12,376 bases of DNA from Pseudomonadota bacterium (lineage in GTDB: Bacteria > Pseudomonadota > Alphaproteobacteria > Sphingomonadales > Sphingomonadaceae). The stretch spans positions 1-12,376 of the forward strand of contig JAEWIL010000126.1 of NCBI GenBank assembly GCA_023387085.1. The letters are read 5' to 3'. The position numbers and the translations under genes are program-made. Of this stretch, positions 7,026 to 12,376 are shown piece after piece. The notes beneath the pieces are model-generated. The model worked only from the letters and a program-made list of their open reading frames with translations. It was not told the DNA's origin and ran no database searches. How positions within the stretch are numbered: position 1 is the first letter of the stretch; every line of letters starts with the position of its first letter.

Positions 7026-7047
7026 ATTTTCAATGAGGTTTGAAAAT
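7026..7047 (+). promoter_or_regulatory. AT-rich stem-loop over the RBS and start of the secreted-protein gene
   Basis: ATTTTCAA (7026-7033) and TTGAAAAT (7040-7047) form a perfect 8-bp inverted repeat. The 6-nt loop holds the GAGG ribosome binding site (7035-7038), and the right arm includes the first two bases of the ATG at 7046. In RNA it could control translation initiation; in DNA it could be an operator. The AT content stands out in this GC-rich region. Confidence 0.4.
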
Positions 7048-7795
7048 GCGTAAGCTTGCTTTCCCCCTCTTGCTCGCCGCGGCCCTTCTGGCCGCGCCCG
7101 CCGCGTCGGCGTTCGATCCCGACACGCCGGTGGATGAAAAGAAGGAAGCCTTTCCGGTCGTGCTCGGCAGCGACGAGGACACGGCGATCGAGCTCGCGTT
7201 CCGTGCCGCCTTCGAGCTTCCGAAGGGCGCCGGGGCGGAAGCCGAGCGCGTGATCGATGATCGCACCTATCATTTCCGCCCCGTCGCGATCCATACGATG
7301 GAGAATGGTGTTGCCGTGCTGCTGAGCGTCGGATCGCTCGAGGATGCCGGGCACAGCGAAGGCGGCGTGAACGCGGTCCACTATCTGAAGGGAAGCCCGA
7401 CGGGCTGGGTGAAGCAGGGCGAGTGGATCGGGCTCGGCGCGACCGGGACAGTGGGCAATGGCGCGACGAGCTGGGCCTTTACCAGCCTGCTCGGGACGAA
7501 CCCCTATCTGGTCACCGCCGGCGGCGGCGTGTGGCAGGGTTGCCTTGTCAGCAGCGCGGTCGTGACCGAACTGGCGCCCGCGGGCCCGGTCGATCGCGGC
7601 GGCTTTACCGATGCGATGAGTTCGGGCGCGGGCATCGGCCAGACCGAGCAGGGCTATGACGGCCAGATCGTCGCGGCGGTGCCGGGCAAAAGCTTCACTG
7701 TCGGCTACACCGGCACCAAGGCGTTCAAGCAGCAATATGTGCTGAAGGACGGAAAATATGCGCTTGTGGGCAAAGACAACGTCCCCGGCTGCTGA
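7046..7795 (+). CDS. Secreted protein of unknown function
   Basis: I do not recognise a family in this 249-aa protein. The N-terminus is a clear Sec signal peptide: MRK, a hydrophobic core (LAFPLLLAAALLAAP), then ASA with likely cleavage after Ala22. The mature part of about 227 residues has no further membrane segment. It begins acidic (FDPDTPVDEKKEAFPVVLGS), contains glycine-rich stretches such as WIGLGATGTVGNGATSW and VTAGGGVWQGC, and ends in NVPGC. The only two cysteines, 166 and 249, could form a disulfide in the periplasm. There is no lipobox. The start is ATG 7046, with GAGG seven bases upstream; a TTG at 7040 is less likely. It sits between pccB and mce, ten bases before mce, and its stop codon overlaps the mce RBS, so the two are probably cotranscribed. 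A role in propionate metabolism is not shown. Confidence 0.85.
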   Translation: MRKLAFPLLLAAALLAAPAASAFDPDTPVDEKKEAFPVVLGSDEDTAIELAFRAAFELPKGAGAEAERVIDDRTYHFRPVAIHTMENGVAVLLSVGSLEDAGHSEGGVNAVHYLKGSPTGWVKQGEWIGLGATGTVGNGATSWAFTSLLGTNPYLVTAGGGVWQGCLVSSAVVTELAPAGPVDRGGFTDAMSSGAGIGQTEQGYDGQIVAAVPGKSFTVGYTGTKAFKQQYVLKDGKYALVGKDNVPGC

Positions 7796-7805
7796 GGAGA
7801 ATGGA

Positions 7806-8246
7806 ATGAAACTGGGCCGCCTCAACCATATCGGCGTTGCGACGCCGTCGATCGCCGACAGCATCGTCTTTTACCGCGATGTGATGGGCGCGACGCAGAT
7901 TCATGAGCCGTTCGACCTGCCCGATCAGGGGGTGAAGGTGTGTTTCGTCGATACGCCGGGTGCCGATGGCGCGCTGAACGGGACGCAGATCGAGCTGATC
8001 GAACCCTTGCCCGCCAACACCTCGATCGCGGGCTTTCTCGAAAAGAACCCGGCGGGTGGGCAGCATCATATGTGCTACGAAGTGCCCGACATTCACGTCG
8101 CCAAGGCGGAGTTCGAGGCGATGGGCAAGCGTGTGCTCGGCGAGCCGCGGATCGGGGCGCATGGCACGCTGATCTTCTTCGTCCATCCGCGCGATATGGG
8201 CGGGGTGCTGACCGAGATCATGGAGACGCCGAAGGAGGCGCACTAA
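7806..8246 (+). CDS. mce: Methylmalonyl-CoA epimerase
   Basis: This 146-aa enzyme interconverts (S)- and (R)-methylmalonyl-CoA (EC 5.1.99.1), linking the product of PccAB to the substrate of the mutase. It is a VOC-superfamily metalloenzyme with two paired beta-alpha-beta-beta-beta units. The N-terminal LNHIGVATPS and the GGQHHMCYEVPDI and GGVLTEIME segments are characteristic. Aligned by eye to the Propionibacterium shermanii enzyme, the metal ligands are His8, Glu63, His88 and Glu137. Length is normal. The start is ATG 7806, with AGGAG (7795-7799) six bases upstream, overlapping the stop of the preceding gene. A longer in-frame ATG at 7758 lies inside that gene and is unlikely. The position between pccB and the mutase gene makes the assignment firm. 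Confidence 0.94.
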   Translation: MKLGRLNHIGVATPSIADSIVFYRDVMGATQIHEPFDLPDQGVKVCFVDTPGADGALNGTQIELIEPLPANTSIAGFLEKNPAGGQHHMCYEVPDIHVAKAEFEAMGKRVLGEPRIGAHGTLIFFVHPRDMGGVLTEIMETPKEAH

Positions 8247-8255
8247 CCCTTTATT

Positions 8256-8410
8256 CCCTCTCCCATGGGGAGAGGGTTGCGAAGCCTTGCCAGCTTGATG
8301 GCTAGGCGAAGCTGGGTGAGGGGATGGACGCTATCGAGAGGGCAGAGACCCTCACCAACTCCGCCTAGGCCTTACGGCCAAGGCTTCGTATCCTCTCCCA
8401 GCGGGAGAGG
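8256..8410. repeat. Large imperfect palindromic repeat (MITE- or REP-like) between mce and the mutase gene
   Basis: The 185-bp gap is almost filled by a nested palindrome. The left end has the hairpin CCCTCTCCC/GGGAGAGGG (8256-8276, loop 3) and the right end CCTCTCCC/GGGAGAGG (8392-8410, loop 3). Inside, CGAAGCCTTG (8280-8289) faces CAAGGCTTCG (8379-8388), and the tract from about 8301 to 8322 faces its imperfect complement at 8349-8370, including TGAGGG and CCCTCA. The CCCTCTCCC and ACCCTCACC phrases resemble repeat families common in proteobacterial intergenic DNA. The left hairpin could act as a weak terminator or processing site after mce; no T-run follows. Confidence 0.7.
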
Positions 8411-8431
8411 AGGTATGGAACGAGACTGCAT

Positions 8432-10579
8432 ATGACCGACAAACCGACGCTGGACCAATGGGCCGAAGCCGCCGCCAAGGAAGTGAAGGGCAAGGACCTG
8501 ACCTGGCACACGCCCGAGGGGATCGACGTCAAGCCGCTCTATACCGCGGAAGATGTGACCGCCGACCCGGGCCTGCCCGGTTTCGCGCCTTTCACACGCG
8601 GCGTGCGCGCGTCGATGTATGCAGGGCGGCCGTGGACGATCCGCCAATATGCGGGCTTTTCGACCGCCGAGGAATCGAACGCTTTCTATCGCCGTAACCT
8701 CGCCGCGGGGCAGAAGGGCCTGTCGGTCGCCTTCGACCTTGCGACGCATCGCGGCTATGACAGCGACCATCCGCGCGTCGTCGGCGACGTCGGCAAAGCG
8801 GGCGTCGCGATCGACAGCGTCGAGGATATGAAGATCCTCTTCGACGGCATCCCGCTCGACCAGATGTCGGTGTCGATGACGATGAACGGCGCGGTGATCC
8901 CGATCCTCGCCTTCTTCATCGTCGCGGGCGAGGAGCAGGGGGTCGATCGCAAGCTGCTCGACGGGACCATCCAGAACGACATCCTGAAGGAGTTCATGGT
9001 CCGCAACACCTATATCTACCCGCCCGAGCCCTCAATGCGGATCATCTCGGACATTTTCGGCTACACCAGCCGCGAGATGCCCAAATTCAACAGCATCTCC
9101 ATCTCCGGCTACCATATGCAGGAAGCCGGCGCGACGCAGGTGCAGGAACTGGCGTTCACGATTGCCGACGGCGCCGAATATGTACGTTATGGCGTCGCAT
9201 CGGGGCTCGACATCGACAAGTTCGCCGGGCGCCTGTCGTTCTTCTTCGCGATCGGCATGAACTTCTTCATGGAGATCGCGAAGCTGCGCGCCGCGCGCGT
9301 GCTGTGGCACCGCGTGATGACCAACCTCGGCGCCAAGGACGAGCGGTCGAAGATGCTGCGCACCCACTGCCAGACGTCGGGCGTCTCGCTGACCGAGCAG
9401 GATCCCTATAACAACGTCATGCGCACGACGATCGAGGCGATGGCCGCGATGCTGGGCGGCACGCAGTCGCTCCACACCAATGCGCTCGACGAGGCGATTG
9501 CGCTGCCGACCGACTTCTCGGCGCGCATCGCGCGCAACACGCAGATCGTCATCCAGGAAGAGACCGGGATGACCAAGGTCATCGATCCGCTCGGCGGCTC
9601 CTATTATGTCGAGGCGCTGACGCAGGAGCTGGTCGACAAGGCGTGGGAGATCATCGAGCGCGTCGAGAAGGAAGGCGGGATGGCGAAGGCCGTCGCCGCC
9701 GGCTGGCCCAAGGCGATGATCGAGACCGCCGCCGCCGTGCGGCAGGCGCGCGTCGACCGCGGCGACGATGTGATCGTCGGGGTCAACAAATATCGCCTCG
9801 CGAACGAAGACCTGCTCGAAACGCTCGAGGTCGACAATAGCAAGGTCCGCGAGGCGCAGGTCGCGCGCATCAACAAGGTGAAGGCGAGCCGCGACGAGGC
9901 GGCGTGCCAGGCGGCGCTGACGGCGTTGCGCGATGCCGCGGCGGGCGCGCAATCGATCGAGAATAATCTCCTCGCGCACGCGGTCGAGGCGGCGCGCGCC
10001 CGCGCGACGCTCGGCGAGATTTCGTCGGCGATGGAGGAGAGCTTCCAGCGTTATGGGACGCAGCCGACGCCGGTGAAGGGCGTCTACGCCGCGCCCTATC
10101 AGGGCGATCCGCGCTGGCAGCAAGTGCTCGACGGTGTCGCCGCGGTCGAGCGCCGCATGGGGCGCAAGCCCAAGTTGCTCGTCGCCAAGATGGGGCAGGA
10201 CGGGCACGATCGCGGCGCCAACGTCATTGCGTCGGCATTTGGCGACATGGGCTTTGATGTCGTGTCGGGGCCGCTGTTCCAGACGCCCGAGGAGACAGTC
10301 GTGCTGGCGCTCGAATCGCAAGTCGACGTTGTCGGCGCATCGAGCCTCGCCGCGGGGCACAAGACGTTGATCCCCGAACTGATCAACAAGCTGCGCGAAG
10401 CGGGGCGCAGCGACATCAAGGTGATCGCGGGCGGCGTCATCCCGCCGCAGGACTATGATTATCTGCGCGACGCGGGGGTGCAGGGCATCTATGGCCCCGG
10501 CTCAAACGTCGTCGAATGCGCGGCCGATGTGCTGCGTCTGCTCGGCCACAATATGCCGCCGCTGGAGGATGCCGCATGA
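8432..10579 (+). CDS. scpA: Methylmalonyl-CoA mutase, B12-dependent, single-chain type
   Basis: This 715-aa enzyme (also called mcm or mcmA) converts (R)-methylmalonyl-CoA to succinyl-CoA with adenosylcobalamin (EC 5.4.99.2), feeding the TCA cycle. The N-terminal TIM barrel (about 1-550) contains RPWTIRQYAGFST with Tyr73, RNTYIYPPEPSMR with Arg191 and SISGYHMQEAGA with His228. By eye these correspond to Tyr89, Arg207 and His244 of the P. shermanii catalytic subunit. The C-terminal cobalamin domain (about 578-710) has KMGQDGHDRGANV, with His592 as the lower axial ligand, then VGASSLAAGH and GGVIPP. The catalytic and B12 domains share one chain, so a small partner subunit is not required. The start is ATG 8432; no strong Shine-Dalgarno sequence is seen, only a weak GGAACGAG upstream. 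The end overlaps metY by ATGA. The MeaB chaperone gene is not in the window. Confidence 0.97.
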   Translation: MTDKPTLDQWAEAAAKEVKGKDLTWHTPEGIDVKPLYTAEDVTADPGLPGFAPFTRGVRASMYAGRPWTIRQYAGFSTAEESNAFYRRNLAAGQKGLSVAFDLATHRGYDSDHPRVVGDVGKAGVAIDSVEDMKILFDGIPLDQMSVSMTMNGAVIPILAFFIVAGEEQGVDRKLLDGTIQNDILKEFMVRNTYIYPPEPSMRIISDIFGYTSREMPKFNSISISGYHMQEAGATQVQELAFTIADGAEYVRYGVASGLDIDKFAGRLSFFFAIGMNFFMEIAKLRAARVLWHRVMTNLGAKDERSKMLRTHCQTSGVSLTEQDPYNNVMRTTIEAMAAMLGGTQSLHTNALDEAIALPTDFSARIARNTQIVIQEETGMTKVIDPLGGSYYVEALTQELVDKAWEIIERVEKEGGMAKAVAAGWPKAMIETAAAVRQARVDRGDDVIVGVNKYRLANEDLLETLEVDNSKVREAQVARINKVKASRDEAACQAALTALRDAAAGAQSIENNLLAHAVEAARARATLGEISSAMEESFQRYGTQPTPVKGVYAAPYQGDPRWQQVLDGVAAVERRMGRKPKLLVAKMGQDGHDRGANVIASAFGDMGFDVVSGPLFQTPEETVVLALESQVDVVGASSLAAGHKTLIPELINKLREAGRSDIKVIAGGVIPPQDYDYLRDAGVQGIYGPGSNVVECAADVLRLLGHNMPPLEDAA

Positions 10580-11856
10580 CCGGACAGAAGCCCGAAACCC
10601 TGTCGGTTCACGCGGGGACCGCGCCCGACCCGACGACCAAGGCACGGATCACCCCGATCTATCAGACCGCCTCCTATGTGTTCGACGATGTCGATCATGC
10701 CGCGCGGCTGTTCAACCTTCAGGAGTTCGGGAATATCTATACCCGGATCATGAACCCGACGAATGGCGCGCTCGAAGGGAAGATCGCGGCGCTGGAGGGC
10801 GGGCAGGCGGCGCTTGCCGTCGCGTCGGGGCACGCGGCGCAGTTCCTGGCGTTCCATACGCTGATGGAGCCGGGCTGCGAGATCGTCGCGGCGCGCAAGC
10901 TCTACGGCGGGTCGCTCAACCAGCTCGGCCAGAGCTTTCGCAAGATGGCGTGGACGACGAACTTCGTCGATGCCGACGACGCGGGCCATGTCGCCGCCGC
11001 GATCAACGAGAACACGCGGGCGGTGTTTATCGAAAGCCTCGCCAATCCGGGCGGCGTGGTGCAGGATATCGAAGCGATCGCCAGGGTCGCGCATGACGCG
11101 GGCGTGCCGTTGATCGTCGACAATACGATGGCGACGCCGATCCTCTGCCGTCCGATCGAGCATGGTGCCGACATCGTCGTTCATTCGACGACCAAATTCC
11201 TCAACGGGCATGGCAACGCAATCGGCGGGGTGATCGTCGATGCGGGGTCGTTCGACTGGGCGAAGGGCGGCAAATATCCGACACTGAGCGAGCCCAACGC
11301 GTCTTACCACGGGCTGAAATTTACCGAGGCATTCGGCAATCTCGCTTTCATTCTCGCGGCGCGGACGCTCGGGCTGCGCGACCTTGGCCCCGCGCTCGCG
11401 CCAATGAACGCCTTCCTCGCGCTTACCGGCATGGAGACGCTCGCGCTCCGCATGGAACGGCATTGCAGCAATGCGATCGCGCTCGCCAAATGGCTTCAGG
11501 CGCATCCGGCGGTCAGCTGGGTCTCCTATGCGGGACTGCGCGACAGCCCCTATCACGAACTCGCGCATAAATATCTGGGCGGGCGCGGCGGATCGGTGTT
11601 CACCTTCGGCCTCAAGGGCGGCTACGACGCGGGCGTCAAGCTCGTCTCGTCGGTCAAGCTGTTCAGCCATCTTGCCAACCTTGGCGACACGCGCTCGCTG
11701 ATCATCCACCCGGCGTCGACCACGCACAGCCAGCTTTCGGAAGAAGAGCTGCTGCTGTCCGGCGCCGGGCCCGACGTCGTGCGCGTGTCGGTGGGGATCG
11801 AGCATATCGACGACATCATCGCCGACCTGGCGCAGGCTCTGGAGACTATCGCATGA
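10576..11856 (+). CDS. metY: O-acetylhomoserine sulfhydrylase (O-acetylhomoserine aminocarboxypropyltransferase)
   Basis: This is a 426-aa cytosolic PLP enzyme of the Cys/Met-metabolism family that makes homocysteine from O-acetylhomoserine and sulfide. It shows RITPIYQTASYVF, NIYTRIMNPTN (Tyr and Arg contact PLP phosphate of the neighbouring subunit), VASGHAAQ, the cofactor-binding Asp182 in VDNTMATP, and HSTTKFLNGHG with the PLP lysine Lys207. The insert around KYPTLSEPNASYHGLKF and a length near 430, longer than MetB/MetC/MetZ proteins of about 380-400, favour MetY. O-succinylhomoserine specificity cannot be excluded by eye. The start is ATG 10576, with GGAGG (10564-10568) seven bases upstream. 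It overlaps the mutase gene by four bases (ATGA) and bioB by four bases, suggesting translational coupling. Its presence in a propionate operon fits methionine as a source of propionyl-CoA, but that link is inference. Confidence 0.92.
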   Translation: MTGQKPETLSVHAGTAPDPTTKARITPIYQTASYVFDDVDHAARLFNLQEFGNIYTRIMNPTNGALEGKIAALEGGQAALAVASGHAAQFLAFHTLMEPGCEIVAARKLYGGSLNQLGQSFRKMAWTTNFVDADDAGHVAAAINENTRAVFIESLANPGGVVQDIEAIARVAHDAGVPLIVDNTMATPILCRPIEHGADIVVHSTTKFLNGHGNAIGGVIVDAGSFDWAKGGKYPTLSEPNASYHGLKFTEAFGNLAFILAARTLGLRDLGPALAPMNAFLALTGMETLALRMERHCSNAIALAKWLQAHPAVSWVSYAGLRDSPYHELAHKYLGGRGGSVFTFGLKGGYDAGVKLVSSVKLFSHLANLGDTRSLIIHPASTTHSQLSEEELLLSGAGPDVVRVSVGIEHIDDIIADLAQALETIA

Positions 11857-12376
11857 CCGAGACCCGCAACGACTGGACCCGCGAGGAAATCGCCGAGCTG
11901 TTCGATCTGCCGTTCGACGAGCTGATGTGGGAGGCGCAGGGCGTTCACCGTCGTCACCATGCGCGCGGCGAGGTGCAGCTTTGCACCTTGCTGTCGATCA
12001 AGACGGGCGGCTGCGTCGAGGATTGCGGCTATTGCTCGCAGTCGAAGCATGCCGAGAGCGGCCTCAAGGCGACCAAGCTGATGGACGGGCGCGCGGTGCT
12101 GCAGGCGGCGGCGCAGGCGAAGGATGCGGGATCGAAGCGATTCTGCATGGGCGCGGCGTGGCGCAATCCCAAGGACCGCGACATGCCGGCGATCGTCGAG
12201 ATGGTCGAGGGTGTGCGCGCGATGGGCATGGAAACCTGCATGACGCTGGGAATGCTGAGCAAGGAGCAGGCGCAGACGCTCGCGGTCGCGGGGCTCGACT
12301 ATTACAACCACAATATCGACACTTCGCCGGAGAATTACGAGAATATCATCTCGACGCGGACGTTTCAGGACCGGCT
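11853..12376 (+). CDS. bioB: Biotin synthase, N-terminal part (3' end outside window)
   Basis: This is a radical SAM enzyme that inserts sulfur into dethiobiotin to form biotin (EC 2.8.1.6). The first 174 codons are present, roughly half of the usual 320-350 residues, with no stop before the window end. GGCVEDCGYCSQS carries the CxxxCxxC set Cys54, Cys58 and Cys61 for the [4Fe-4S] cluster that cleaves SAM. Cys98 (RFCMGAAWRNP) and Cys129 (METCMTLGML) match two of the [2Fe-2S] cluster ligands of E. coli BioB. YNHNIDTSPE is also typical. The remaining ligands would lie beyond the window. The start is ATG 11853, overlapping the metY stop by ATGA, with GGAG (11841-11844) eight bases upstream. Placement in the pcc operon makes sense because propionyl-CoA carboxylase needs biotin. 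Confidence 0.95.
   Translation, partial: MTETRNDWTREEIAELFDLPFDELMWEAQGVHRRHHARGEVQLCTLLSIKTGGCVEDCGYCSQSKHAESGLKATKLMDGRAVLQAAAQAKDAGSKRFCMGAAWRNPKDRDMPAIVEMVEGVRAMGMETCMTLGMLSKEQAQTLAVAGLDYYNHNIDTSPENYENIISTRTFQDR

Noticed and set aside
9032..10360. Minus-strand open frame of 442 codons opposite the mutase gene
   Set aside because: Antisense shadow of a conserved gene, with no recognisable domain or start context.
10489..11805. Minus-strand open frame of 438 codons opposite metY
   Set aside because: Antisense shadow with Arg/His-rich composition and no family features.
1..12376. Defence system, mobile island, prophage or other wholly new system
   Set aside because: All genes but one belong to recognisable core-metabolism or regulator families; no integrase, transposase, toxin-antitoxin or CRISPR signs were seen, and base composition is even by eye.

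Overview
The window looks like chromosomal DNA of an alphaproteobacterium, most likely a sphingomonad (Sphingopyxis/Sphingomonas type). This rests on the high GC content with strongly GC-biased third codon positions, the protein families present and the gene order. It is an inference, since no rRNA or marker gene is present. All reading frames appear intact; the first and last genes are cut by the window edges. I see no tRNA, rRNA, CRISPR array, transposase or phage gene.

Left part (1-3801), general redox genes. It holds the C-terminal two thirds of glutathione reductase (gor), then an extended-type SDR (NAD-dependent epimerase/dihydroflavonol-reductase-like), both on the + strand. A classical SDR on the - strand and a LysR regulator on the + strand are divergently arranged around a 114-bp intergenic region that contains a dyad.

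Central and right part (3798-12376), propionyl-CoA assimilation. A regulator of the short-chain fatty acyl-CoA (ScfR/PccR/RamB) family lies on the - strand. Divergent from it, on the + strand, run pccB (propionyl-CoA carboxylase beta), a small secreted protein of unknown function, mce (methylmalonyl-CoA epimerase), the B12-dependent methylmalonyl-CoA mutase, metY (O-acetylhomoserine sulfhydrylase) and bioB (biotin synthase, truncated by the window end). The pathway is propionyl-CoA to (S)-methylmalonyl-CoA (PccAB, biotin), to the (R)-epimer (Mce), to succinyl-CoA (Mcm, B12). BioB would supply the carboxylase cofactor. MetY makes homocysteine for methionine, whose breakdown, like that of threonine, yields propionyl-CoA. 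The last three genes overlap by ATGA and look translationally coupled. The biotin-carrying subunit gene pccA is not in the window and may follow bioB.

The clearest regulatory signal is a cluster of TTTGCAAA-type sites in the pccR-pccB intergenic region. It closely matches what I recall of the PccR and RamB binding sequences. Two further intergenic regions (6849-7045 and 8247-8431) hold palindromic repeat elements. I found no wholly new system. The most open questions are the secreted unknown inside the operon, the operator layout, and the metY-bioB linkage.
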